Of a stretch of 34,266 bases of DNA, positions 25,744 through 33,817 are shown piece after piece. The stretch covers positions 1-34,266 of the forward strand of contig JAECRT010000020.1 of assembly GCA_016000085.1 (NCBI GenBank), in the 5' to 3' direction. Positions within the stretch are counted from its first letter, which is position 1. The number at the start of each line of letters is the position of its first letter. The notes under the pieces are model-generated. The model saw only the letters and a list, made by a program, of their open reading frames with translations. It was not told the DNA's origin and did not search any database. Origin of the DNA: Sphingomonadaceae bacterium. Its GTDB lineage: Bacteria; Pseudomonadota; Alphaproteobacteria; Sphingomonadales; Sphingomonadaceae. The position numbers and the translations under genes were made by a program.

Positions 25744-26745
25744 ATGGCGAAGAAACCGCATCATCCCCGCACCGACATCGTCGAGCGCGCGCGACTGGAA
25801 GTCACCTTCGAAAAACCGCATCTGCTGGGCGCGCTGTTTGGCCAATATGACCAGAATCTGGTCGCCATCGAAAATCGCCTGGGCGTCTATATCGCCGCGC
25901 GCGGAAACAAGCTCCAGATCGAGGGCGAGGCCGAAGCCGCCGCCCGCGCACGCGACGTCATGACCGGCCTCTATAATCGCATCGTGGCGGGGCAGGAAAT
26001 CGACGCCGGCGCGGTCGAGGCGGTGATCGCCATGTCGTCCGAACCGACGCTGGACGGCATCATCCGCCATGACGTCGCCGAACCGCCCACGGTGATGATC
26101 CGCACGCGCAAGAAGACGATCGTGCCGCGCAGCGCAACGCAGGTCACCTATATGGAAGCGTTGACCCGCAACGACATCATCTTCGCGCTCGGCCCGGCAG
26201 GCACGGGCAAAACTTATCTGGCGGTGGCGCAAGCCGTCAGCCAGCTCATCACCGGCACGGTCGACCGCCTCATCCTGTCGCGCCCCGCGGTGGAGGCAGG
26301 CGAGAAGCTCGGCTTCCTGCCCGGCGACATGAAGGAGAAGGTCGATCCCTATCTCCGGCCCATCTACGACGCGCTGCATGACACGCTGCCCGCCGAACAG
26401 GTGGAACGGCGCATCGCGAGCGGCGAAATAGAAATTGCGCCTATCGCTTTCATGCGCGGGCGGACACTGGCCAATGCCTTCATCGTGCTGGACGAGGCAC
26501 AGAACACCACCATCGCTCAGATGAAGATGTTTCTCACCCGCTTTGGCGAAGGCAGCCGCATGGTCGTGTGCGGTGATCCCAAGCAGGTCGATTTGCCGCA
26601 ACCGGGCACCTCTGGCCTGGCCGACGCGGTTGGACGGCTGGAGGGGGTGGAAGGCATTGCGATCGTCCCCTTCGGCATTGGCGACGTCGTGCGGCATCCG
26701 GTCGTGGGTCGCATCGTTCAGGCTTATGAGGGGCCGGATGCCTGA
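25744..26745 (+). CDS. ybeZ: PhoH-like ATPase (PhoL/YbeZ)
   Basis: An ATP-binding protein of 333 residues that works with YbeY, likely in rRNA processing or RNA quality control. Residues 15-110 form an N-terminal KH-like region (RLEVTFEKPHLLGALFGQYDQNL). The PhoH ATPase domain follows, with Walker A GPAGTGKT (150-157), LSRPAVEAGEKLGFLPGD, and Walker B FIVLDEAQN, then GDPKQVDLP. PhoH proteins resemble superfamily 1 helicases. The ATG at 25744 follows AGGGAGG with 6 bases spacing. The next gene starts 20 bases after its stop. The phoH-ybeY-corC order is widely conserved in Proteobacteria. Confidence 0.95.
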   Translation: MAKKPHHPRTDIVERARLEVTFEKPHLLGALFGQYDQNLVAIENRLGVYIAARGNKLQIEGEAEAAARARDVMTGLYNRIVAGQEIDAGAVEAVIAMSSEPTLDGIIRHDVAEPPTVMIRTRKKTIVPRSATQVTYMEALTRNDIIFALGPAGTGKTYLAVAQAVSQLITGTVDRLILSRPAVEAGEKLGFLPGDMKEKVDPYLRPIYDALHDTLPAEQVERRIASGEIEIAPIAFMRGRTLANAFIVLDEAQNTTIAQMKMFLTRFGEGSRMVVCGDPKQVDLPQPGTSGLADAVGRLEGVEGIAIVPFGIGDVVRHPVVGRIVQAYEGPDA

Positions 26746-26765
26746 CAGGAACGGAGATTGCCCGC

Positions 26766-27275
26766 ATGATTGAAGTCGCCGTCTTACATGAAGAAGGCTG
26801 GCCCGGTGTCGATTGGGAAATGCTGGGCCAGCGCGCGGTGGCGGCTGCCATCGCGCACAGCCCCTATATCGCCTTCGCAACCGATCAGGCGCTGTACGAA
26901 GTCGCGGTCAAGCTGACCACGGACGAGGAAGTGCATCAGTTGAACCGCGCCTATCGTGACAAGGACAGGCCGACCAATGTCCTGTCCTTCCCGATGGTGC
27001 AGCAAGATCTTTTGCAAGGCACCGGCAATACCGACGATGGCGAGGTTTTACTGGGCGATATTGTGCTGGCCGAAGGGGTTTGCGCCAGCGAAGCAGCAGA
27101 AAAAGGCATCAGCATTGCCGATCATGCCGCACATTTGATCATTCACGGGACTTTTCATTTGCTCGGATATGATCATATGGACGACAATGAGGCCGAGGCC
27201 ATGGAAGCGCTGGAAGTCGCCGCGCTGACCAGCCTCGGGCTTTCCGATCCCTATGGGGATCGGCAGGCTGGTTGA
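26766..27275 (+). CDS. ybeY: Endoribonuclease YbeY (16S rRNA maturation factor)
   Basis: A single-strand endoribonuclease needed for 16S rRNA 3' maturation and ribosome quality control. The 169-residue protein has the conserved zinc site HGTFHLLGYDH (His127, His131, His137) near the C-terminus, together with RDKDRPTNVLSFPM and the LGDIVLAEGVC strand-helix. The start is the ATG at 26766, directly after the phoH gene in the usual order. It ends 71 bases before corC. Confidence 0.96.
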   Translation: MIEVAVLHEEGWPGVDWEMLGQRAVAAAIAHSPYIAFATDQALYEVAVKLTTDEEVHQLNRAYRDKDRPTNVLSFPMVQQDLLQGTGNTDDGEVLLGDIVLAEGVCASEAAEKGISIADHAAHLIIHGTFHLLGYDHMDDNEAEAMEALEVAALTSLGLSDPYGDRQAG

Positions 27276-27346
27276 TTGTTCGCGTTTTCCGAGCCAGCAG
27301 ACGGTCCGCCGGCTTCGAAAACGCTCCATAGGGGATTGAGACAGAA

Positions 27347-28291
27347 ATGGCTGAAGGCAGCCCGAAGGACAGCGCCGGTTCAAAGGACCCGGACAGTAGT
27401 AGCAATGACGGCGGCTTATGGAGCGGCATAAAGTCGCTTCTGTTCGGCGAGAATGAAGCCACCAGCCTGCGCAAGGAGTTGGAGGAAGCGCTCGACGACT
27501 ATGATGAGGAGGAGCAGGACGAAGGCGCCTCTCCACCCGCGAAGGGCGACCTGTCGGCGATCGAGCGCCAGATGGTGCGCAACCTGCTCCATTTTTCCGA
27601 ACATACGGTCGACGACGTTGCCGTGCCCCGCGCCGACATCATCGCCATCGAAGAGAAAGCGAGCTTCGCCGACCTGTCCGCGCTGTTCGCGGAAGCGGGG
27701 CACAGCCGTATTCCCGTCTATCGCGACACGCTCGACACGATCGTCGGCATGATCCACATTCGCGATGCCTTCGCCATCCTGGCCGGCAAGTCGCCGGTCC
27801 CCGACACGCTGGAACCGCTGATCCGCCAGCCGCTCTATGTGCCCGAAAGCATGGGCGCACTCGATCTGCTGGCCGAAATGCGCGCCAAGCGCACCCATCT
27901 GGCCATCGTGCTCGATGAATATTCCGGCACCGAAGGGCTGCTGACGTTCGAGGATCTGGTCGAGGAAATCGTCGGCGACGTCGAGGACGAGCATGACGAC
28001 GCACCCGAAGCGATGCTGGTGCCGCTCGATGGCGGCCTGTGGGAAGCGGACGCCCGCGCCGAACTGGACGATGTGGCCGAGGAAATCGATCCAAGGCTGG
28101 CCGACGTCGAGGAGGATGTCGACACGCTGGGCGGCCTTGCCTTCGTCATTGCAGGGCGCGTTCCCGAACCGGGCGAAATACTCGACCATCCCGAAAGCGG
28201 CTGGAAGCTCGAAATCCTGGCGAGCGACGGTCGCCGGGTCAGCCGCCTGCGGCTGCACCCTCCGGTCGACCGTGCAGAGGACGCAGGCTAA
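27347..28291 (+). CDS. corC: CBS-domain protein of the CorC/HlyC hemolysin family
   Basis: A cytoplasmic protein linked to magnesium and cobalt efflux in enterobacteria. The 314-residue protein has an acidic low-complexity N-terminus (1-60). It is followed by a CBS pair, about residues 82-140 (VPRADIIAIEEKASFADL) and 145-205 (LLAEMRAKRTHLAIVLDEYSGTEGLLTFEDLVEEIVGDVEDEHD, the family hallmark, here in parts). The C-terminal CorC_HlyC transporter-associated domain spans about 225-305. It has no membrane helices, unlike full CNNM proteins. It closes the phoH-ybeY-corC block. In many alphaproteobacteria lnt (apolipoprotein N-acyltransferase) comes next, but here it does not. Confidence 0.93.
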   Translation: MAEGSPKDSAGSKDPDSSSNDGGLWSGIKSLLFGENEATSLRKELEEALDDYDEEEQDEGASPPAKGDLSAIERQMVRNLLHFSEHTVDDVAVPRADIIAIEEKASFADLSALFAEAGHSRIPVYRDTLDTIVGMIHIRDAFAILAGKSPVPDTLEPLIRQPLYVPESMGALDLLAEMRAKRTHLAIVLDEYSGTEGLLTFEDLVEEIVGDVEDEHDDAPEAMLVPLDGGLWEADARAELDDVAEEIDPRLADVEEDVDTLGGLAFVIAGRVPEPGEILDHPESGWKLEILASDGRRVSRLRLHPPVDRAEDAG

Positions 28292-28389
28292 GGGACCGAT
28301 CCGTTAACAATGAGCAAAACTTGCATGGTGACGGGAAATATTAAGAGCTGAACGGTAGCATCCCGCGCAACGGAAGGTGTGCGACGGCG

Positions 28390-29877
28390 ATGCGGAACGA
28401 ACGGATCAGGGTGAAGGGCGCGAACAGCGCCGACATGCTGCTGGCTGCACCATGGACCGGCGTGGAAAAATTGTTGTTGGCGGCGATCATCGTCGCCACC
28501 CTGTTCTTCACTCTGATAACCCCGCCCTTTCAGGCGCCCGACGAAAATCAGCATTATATGAAGTCGCTGTCCTTGTCGGAAGGCCATATGCTGACCGAAC
28601 AGCGTGGCGGCGTGATCGGCGCGTCCTTTCCCCGCGCTGCCGTTGATCTGCATATCGTCGATTTTCCGACCGATGTGCCACCGACGCTGCGCCGGTTCGA
28701 CAAGGCCATGTTGGAACAGAGCCGGACGGCCGATGCCGGGCGGCCGGCGCAACGCTTTGCCGAATTTCCCAATGTCGCCAGCTATGCGCCGACGCTCTAT
28801 GCGCCGGGCGCCGCCGGGCTGATGCTGGGGGACTGGCTGGGCCTGCCCCGGCTGGATAGTTTCTATACCGGGCGCATGGTCAATGCGACGACGGCGCTGG
28901 CGTTGCTGTGCGCTGCGCTGGCGCTGCTGCCCTTTGGCCGCAATGCGTTACTGGTGACGGCGGCTCTGCCGACCTTTGCCTATCAGAGCGGGTCGCTGTC
29001 CCCCGATGCCGTCATCAACGGCCTGGGCTTTCTCGGCCTGGCGTTGGCGCTGCGGATCGGCTTCATGGGGGCAGGTCCGGCACGGTCGACGGGGCTGATC
29101 CTCATCGCGCCGCTGCTGGCGCTGGCCAAGGGCGTCTATCTGCCCCTGATGGCGGCCGGACTAAGATGGCCGCACCAAGGCCAAAGAGTTCGATTGGGAC
29201 TGACCCTGGCTGCCCTGGTGTTGGGCGCGGCAGCATTTGTGGCCTGGATGAAATTTTCGGGCGGCAGCCAGGCGCTTTATCATATCCAGTCGCGTCGGAC
29301 GGGCGAGACGGTCATGACCGCACCGCTCGCCGAACAGCTGGCGATCATCCTGCGCGATCCGGTCGCCTATATCCATATTCTGACGAGCAGCGTCATCGAA
29401 CGCGCGCCAGTCTATGCACTTCAGATTGTCGGACGATTCGGCTGGAACGCGATCCTGCTGCCGTTGCTGGCCTATCCGCTGGCCCTGGTCATGCTGGCTG
29501 CGGGCGTGGCGAGCGGCGCGGGCGCGCGGTTCGGCATCGGTCAGCGGCTTTGGTGGCTGGCGGTGGCGGCGGGCGTGGCGCTGTTGATCGAAACCGCCAT
29601 GTATCTGACCGGCACGCCGCTGGGTGCGGACTTTATTCAGGGGACGCAGGGCCGCTATTTCCTGCCGGTCCTGCCGCTTATCCTGATCGCGTTATCCCCC
29701 GACCAGCCGGTGCGCGGGTCGCAGAGATTGGTGCTGCTCACGGGCCTGCCCCTATTGTTGATCGCCGGGGCGTGCGTGTTCGACAGTTTCTGGGTCCATG
29801 GCTTCATCACCAGCGACGGCATGCCGCCGCATGAGAGCGTGGTCCGCGCGCTCACCCTGCCCTCCCCGCGTTGGTAA
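28390..29877 (+). CDS. DUF2142 polytopic membrane protein
   Basis: A 495-residue inner-membrane protein with about 10-12 hydrophobic helices, beginning with AAIIVATLFFTLITPPF. The motif PPFQAPDENQHYMKSLSLSEG, placed in the first periplasmic loop, is what I recognise as DUF2142. This group resembles GT-C glycosyltransferases, with an acidic pair (DEN) near the first loop that could act in catalysis or metal binding. Polyprenyl-phosphate sugar transfer for surface glycans is plausible but inferred. The start is ATG at 28390, with CGGAAGG about 12 bases upstream. Its last 126 bases are overlapped by the PAP2 gene on the other strand. Confidence 0.85.
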   Translation: MRNERIRVKGANSADMLLAAPWTGVEKLLLAAIIVATLFFTLITPPFQAPDENQHYMKSLSLSEGHMLTEQRGGVIGASFPRAAVDLHIVDFPTDVPPTLRRFDKAMLEQSRTADAGRPAQRFAEFPNVASYAPTLYAPGAAGLMLGDWLGLPRLDSFYTGRMVNATTALALLCAALALLPFGRNALLVTAALPTFAYQSGSLSPDAVINGLGFLGLALALRIGFMGAGPARSTGLILIAPLLALAKGVYLPLMAAGLRWPHQGQRVRLGLTLAALVLGAAAFVAWMKFSGGSQALYHIQSRRTGETVMTAPLAEQLAIILRDPVAYIHILTSSVIERAPVYALQIVGRFGWNAILLPLLAYPLALVMLAAGVASGAGARFGIGQRLWWLAVAAGVALLIETAMYLTGTPLGADFIQGTQGRYFLPVLPLILIALSPDQPVRGSQRLVLLTGLPLLLIAGACVFDSFWVHGFITSDGMPPHESVVRALTLPSPRW

Positions 29878-30489
29878 CCAGACGCGGCACAGGGCGAGCC
29901 AGCCCAACCCCTCGATCCACCCGGCCGTCACGTCGCTGGGCCAATGCACGCCCAGCCAGACGCGGCTGACGCCGATCGATGCGATCATCAGGCCCGCCGC
30001 GACCGTGACCGAACGGCGCGCCGCCAGCATTGCCACCAACCCAAAAAACATCATGTTCCCCGCCGCGTGACCGCTGGGAAAACTATAGCTGTGGACGATG
30101 TCGAGATGCGGCAACAGATCGGGCCGCGGCGCAGCAAAAATCTGCTTCAACCCCAGATTGAGCAGCGTGCCTCCGGCCATCCCAAGGGCCAGCCACGCCG
30201 CCGCTTGGCGCCTGCGAATATAAAACAACCAGCCCAGGATCAGCGCCAGCATGATAAGCCGCCCGCCTGTGTCGCCGATCACCGACGCCAGCCGCATATA
30301 GGAGGTCAGATGTTGACCGATCACGCCTTCGCGCGCGCGACCGGCCTGCCCCATCAGCCCAATGTTGAGGTCATCAAGCCAACCCGCCCGCTGCGCCAGC
30401 GCAATCCCCAAAACGCAAAAAAGCGCGAGAGCCAAAGCCCCCGCGCCTTTTTGCCATGACGGCCGATCAGATATGGATGGCGCGGCCAT
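29752..30489 (-). CDS. PAP2-family membrane phosphatase
   Basis: Removes phosphate from lipid phosphates such as undecaprenyl pyrophosphate or phosphatidic acid at the membrane. All three catalytic motifs are present: KQIFAAPRP (Lys115, Arg122), PSGH (138-141) and SRVWLGVHWPSD (Arg176, His182, Asp186). Five or six helices span about residues 15-205. The start is ATG ending at 30489, inside the lpdA 3' end by 23 bases; an upstream ATG at 30510 is possible. Residues 205-245 after the last helix are charged and come wholly from sequence antisense to the DUF2142 gene. They look like a stop-codon-loss extension. It is last in the pdhC-lpdA operon. Confidence 0.88.
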   Translation of the reverse strand: MAAPSISDRPSWQKGAGALALALFCVLGIALAQRAGWLDDLNIGLMGQAGRAREGVIGQHLTSYMRLASVIGDTGGRLIMLALILGWLFYIRRRQAAAWLALGMAGGTLLNLGLKQIFAAPRPDLLPHLDIVHSYSFPSGHAAGNMMFFGLVAMLAARRSVTVAAGLMIASIGVSRVWLGVHWPSDVTAGWIEGLGWLALCRVWLPTRGGQGERADHALMRRHAVAGDEAMDPETVEHARPGDQQ

Positions 30490-31882
30490 AAGCGGCCAGC
30501 ACGCTTTCATGCATCGATTCCGAGATGGTGGGATGCGGGAACACGGTGTGCATCAATTCCGCCTCGGTCGTCTCCAGCGTCTTGCCGATGGTATAGCCCT
30601 GGATCATCTCGGTCACTTCCGCGCCGATCATGTGCGCGCCCAGCAATTCGCCGGTCTTGGCGTCGAACACGGTCTTGGTGAAGCCTTCGGATTCGCCCAG
30701 CGCGATCGCCTTGCCATTGCCGATGAAGGGGAACATGCCGACCTTCACCTCATAGCCCGCTTCCTTGGCCTTCGCCTCGGTCAGGCCGACGCTGGCGATC
30801 TGCGGATGGCAATAGGTGCAGCCCGGAATGTTGCGCACATCCATCGCGTGCGGATGCACATCCGTGTTGCCCAGCGCCTGTGCGATCGCCTCGGCGACGA
30901 TCACGCCTTCATGGCTCGCCTTGTGCGCCAGCCATGGCGGCGCGGTGACATCGCCGATCGCCCACATGCCATCGACATTGGTGCGACCATAGGCGTCGGT
31001 CTTGATGTGATAGCGCTGGTCCGGTTCGATGCCGACATCTTCCAGCCCGAGATTTTCGACATTGGGGACGATGCCGATGGCGACGATGACATGGCTATAT
31101 TCGACTGTCGTGTCCTTGCCCGCCTTGTCCTTGATCGTCGCGGTCACGCCCTTGTCGCCGGTCTCGATCTTTTCGATCTTCGCGCCGGTCAGCACGGTCA
31201 TGCCCTGCTTCTTGACGGCCTTCTCCAGGAAGGCGGAGACGTCCGCATCCTCGACCGGGACGATGCGGTCCATCATCTCGACGACCGTGACGTCCGCGCC
31301 CATGTCGTTATAGAAGCTGGCGAATTCGATGCCGATCGCGCCCGATCCGACGACCAGCAGCTTGGTCGGCATTTCCGGCGGGGTCATCGCATGGCGATAG
31401 GTCCACACCCGCTTGCCGTCGGCCTTGAGCTTGGGCAGATCGCGGGCGCGCGCGCCGGTGGCGATGATGATATGCTTGGCGGTCAGTTCCTCGGTCTTGC
31501 CATCGGCCGTGACCGACAGCTTGCCCTTCGCCACCAGCTTGCCATCGCCCATATGGACGGTGATCTTGTTCTTCTTCATCAGGTGGGTAACGCCCTGATT
31601 AAGCTGCTTGGCGACGCCGCGCGAACGCTTCACCACCGCTTCGATGTCGGCGCTGATCTTCTCGGCAGCCAGGCCATAATCCTTGGCATGCTGCATATAG
31701 TGGAAGATTTCCGCCGACCGCAGCAGCGCCTTGGTCGGGATGCAGCCCCAGTTGAGGCAGATGCCGCCCAGATTCTCGCGCTCGACGATCGCCGTCTTGA
31801 GGCCGAGTTGCGCAGCGCGGATCGCCGCGACATAGCCGCCGGGGCCAGATCCCAGAACAATGACATCATATGTTTCAGCCAT
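30467..31882 (-). CDS. lpdA: Dihydrolipoyl dehydrogenase (E3)
   Basis: Reoxidises the dihydrolipoyl arm of 2-oxoacid dehydrogenase complexes and passes electrons to NAD+. The FAD-binding motif GSGPGG (11-16) and redox cysteines in GGICLNWGCIPTK (Cys42, Cys47) are at the N-terminus. A second Rossmann motif (VVGSGAIGIEFASFY) binds NAD, and HTVFPHPTISE near the end supplies the His-Glu pair. ATG ending at 31882 has GAGAG 7 bases upstream and gives 471 residues; GTG six bases earlier is less likely. It follows the thioesterase by 29 bases. The E2 gene in the same operon indicates service to pyruvate dehydrogenase. Confidence 0.97.
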   Translation of the reverse strand: MAETYDVIVLGSGPGGYVAAIRAAQLGLKTAIVERENLGGICLNWGCIPTKALLRSAEIFHYMQHAKDYGLAAEKISADIEAVVKRSRGVAKQLNQGVTHLMKKNKITVHMGDGKLVAKGKLSVTADGKTEELTAKHIIIATGARARDLPKLKADGKRVWTYRHAMTPPEMPTKLLVVGSGAIGIEFASFYNDMGADVTVVEMMDRIVPVEDADVSAFLEKAVKKQGMTVLTGAKIEKIETGDKGVTATIKDKAGKDTTVEYSHVIVAIGIVPNVENLGLEDVGIEPDQRYHIKTDAYGRTNVDGMWAIGDVTAPPWLAHKASHEGVIVAEAIAQALGNTDVHPHAMDVRNIPGCTYCHPQIASVGLTEAKAKEAGYEVKVGMFPFIGNGKAIALGESEGFTKTVFDAKTGELLGAHMIGAEVTEMIQGYTIGKTLETTEAELMHTVFPHPTISESMHESVLAAYGRAIHI

Positions 31883-31911
31883 GGTCACTCTCGCTTATTG
31901 TCTTTGACAGG

Positions 31912-32313
31912 TCATTCGCCCTGAATGGGCGGAACGGAACGGGGTTGACGATCCTCGCCGATCGCCACGAAAGTAAAGGTCGCCTGGGTCACGCGATAGG
32001 ACCGGTCGTCATGGCGGGCACGACGCCACGCTTCGACGGCGATCTTCATCGACGTGCGACCGACCGATTTGAGCGAAGCGAACACTGACACTTCGTCCCC
32101 CACGATCACAGGGCGCAAAAAGGCCATGCCATCGACGGCAATCGTCACCGCGCGTCCGTGACTGTGCCGGGCAGCAACCGATCCGGCAGCCGAATCCATC
32201 AGGCTCATCAGCCAGCCGCCGAAAATATCCCCATAGGGATTGGTATCGGCAGGCATGGCGATGACGCGGATTGCCGGACTATTTTCCGGCGGCTGTTCGT
32301 CGACAAAAGCCAT
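31912..32313 (-). CDS. Hotdog-fold acyl-CoA thioesterase
   Basis: Predicted to hydrolyse acyl-CoA to the acid and free CoA. The 133-residue single-domain protein has the YciA/ACOT-like pattern: PADTNPYGDIFGGWLMSLMD with the acidic residue in the hotdog helix, then SAAGSVAARHS, and VDGMAFLRPVIVGDEVSVFAS, which is typical of broad acyl-CoA thioesterases. Its start overlaps the pdhC stop by one base (TGATG), so it is made with E2. Placement between E2 and E3 suggests a role in relieving acetyl-CoA or other short acyl-CoA build-up; the preferred chain length cannot be seen. Confidence 0.9.
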   Translation of the reverse strand: MAFVDEQPPENSPAIRVIAMPADTNPYGDIFGGWLMSLMDSAAGSVAARHSHGRAVTIAVDGMAFLRPVIVGDEVSVFASLKSVGRTSMKIAVEAWRRARHDDRSYRVTQATFTFVAIGEDRQPRSVPPIQGE

Positions 32314-33629
32314 CAGGCCAGCATAGCGATCGGGTTTTCGACCAGCTCCCTGAATGCCTTCATCAGGCGGGCGCCGTCCGCGCCGTCAATGGCGCGATGG
32401 TCGAAGCTGCCGGTCGCAGACATGACGGTCGCGATCTGGAGGCTGTCATCGACCACGAAAGGCCGCTTCTCGCCCGCGCCGATCGCCATGATCATCGCCT
32501 GGGGCGGGTTGATGACCGCTTCGAACTGCTTGATGCCGAACATGCCCATGTTGGACAGCGACGCCGTGCCGCCCTGATATTCTTCCGGCTTGAGCTTGCC
32601 GTCCTTGGCGCGGCTGGCCAGATCCTTCATGGCGTTGGAGATGGCGGCCACCCCCTGGTTGCCCGCATCCTTCACGATCGGCGTAATCAGCCCACCGGGG
32701 ATGGACACCGCGACCGAAATGTCGGCGCGCTTGAATTGCAGCATCTGATCGCCGGCAAACTGGACGTTACATTCCGGCACCTGAGCCAGCGCGACGCCCA
32801 GCGCCTTGATAAGCAGGTCGTTGACCGACAGCTTGATCTTGCGGCTGGCGAGGCCCGCATTGAGTTCGCCCCGCAGCTTGAGCAGCTTGTCGAGCTGAAT
32901 ATCGACCGTCAGGTAGATGTGCGGCACCTGCTGCTTGGATTCGGTCAGGCGACGCGCAATCGTCTTGCGCATGCCGCTCAGCTTCACAACATCGTGCGGG
33001 ATGCCGAAATCCTGCGCGGCGCTGGCGGCGGCAGGCGCTGGTGCAGGCGCGGCAGGGACAGCGGCAGCGGCCTTGGCAGCCGGTGCAGCGACGCCTTCCT
33101 TCGCGCCGTCCAGATCGCCCTTGACGATGCGACCATTGGGGCCGGTGCCGGACAAGGCTGCCAGATCAATGCCCTTCACCTCGGCCAGACGGCGGGCGAG
33201 CGGGCTGGCCTTCACCCGGCCATCGCCGGACTTGGGAGCGGGAGACGATGCGGGCGTTGCATCCGCTTTGGGCGCTGCGGCAGGCGCGGCGGCTTCCGCC
33301 TTGGCGGGAGCAGGGTCGGCCTTGGGCGTGGGAGCAGGCGCGGCTTCGGCCTTGCCACCACCGGCGGCTGCCGTGGCCACATCCTCACCCTCTTCCGCGA
33401 TGATCGCGATGACCGTGCCGACTTTCACGCCTTCGGAACCTTCAGCGATGAGGATCTTGGCGACCACGCCTTCATCGACAGCCTCGAACTCCATCGTCGC
33501 CTTGTCGGTTTCGATCTCTGCCAGCAAATCGCCGGACGCAACCGTGTCGCCCTCCTTGACCAACCACTTGGCCAGCGTGCCTTCTTCCATGGTGGGGGAC
33601 AGAGCGGGCATCTGGATCGTCTTGCTCAT
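32313..33629 (-). CDS. pdhC: Pyruvate dehydrogenase E2 (dihydrolipoyllysine acetyltransferase)
   Basis: The core of the pyruvate dehydrogenase complex, moving acetyl from lipoate to CoA. The 438-residue protein has one lipoyl domain (1-77) with the lipoylated Lys43 in [10 protein letters not shown], an Ala/Pro-rich flexible linker (about 80-140), a peripheral-subunit-binding domain ([27 protein letters not shown]) and the catalytic domain with the [15 protein letters not shown] active site. ATG ending at 33629 starts at [17 protein letters not shown], the canonical beginning; 38 upstream in-frame residues are leader. E1 alpha and beta genes are not in this window. It heads the pdhC-thioesterase-lpdA-PAP2 operon. 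Confidence 0.96.
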   Translation of the reverse strand: MSKTIQMPALSPTMEEGTLAKWLVKEGDTVASGDLLAEIETDKATMEFEAVDEGVVAKILIAEGSEGVKVGTVIAIIAEEGEDVATAAAGGGKAEAAPAPTPKADPAPAKAEAAAPAAAPKADATPASSPAPKSGDGRVKASPLARRLAEVKGIDLAALSGTGPNGRIVKGDLDGAKEGVAAPAAKAAAAVPAAPAPAPAAASAAQDFGIPHDVVKLSGMRKTIARRLTESKQQVPHIYLTVDIQLDKLLKLRGELNAGLASRKIKLSVNDLLIKALGVALAQVPECNVQFAGDQMLQFKRADISVAVSIPGGLITPIVKDAGNQGVAAISNAMKDLASRAKDGKLKPEEYQGGTASLSNMGMFGIKQFEAVINPPQAMIMAIGAGEKRPFVVDDSLQIATVMSATGSFDHRAIDGADGARLMKAFRELVENPIAMLA

Positions 33630-33817
33630 GCGTTGGGAGCCTCTTCTTTTCTGGCTGTACGGCTGTCGCCATTTGCTGTTCGTTTTCACCCATTCGCCGG
33701 ATCGGTCAAGGGACGGCTTGCCACAGGCATGATTATGGCCCACATTTCACCTCTATGGTTAGTTGGGCCATGCTGACCATGCGTCCGAGCCATAATGTAA
33801 TGCGGGGGCAACACGAA

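Noticed and set aside
32271-33776. A 501-residue open frame antisense to pdhC
   Set aside because: It mirrors the Ala/Pro linker as Gly/Arg-rich sequence and has no recognisable domain.
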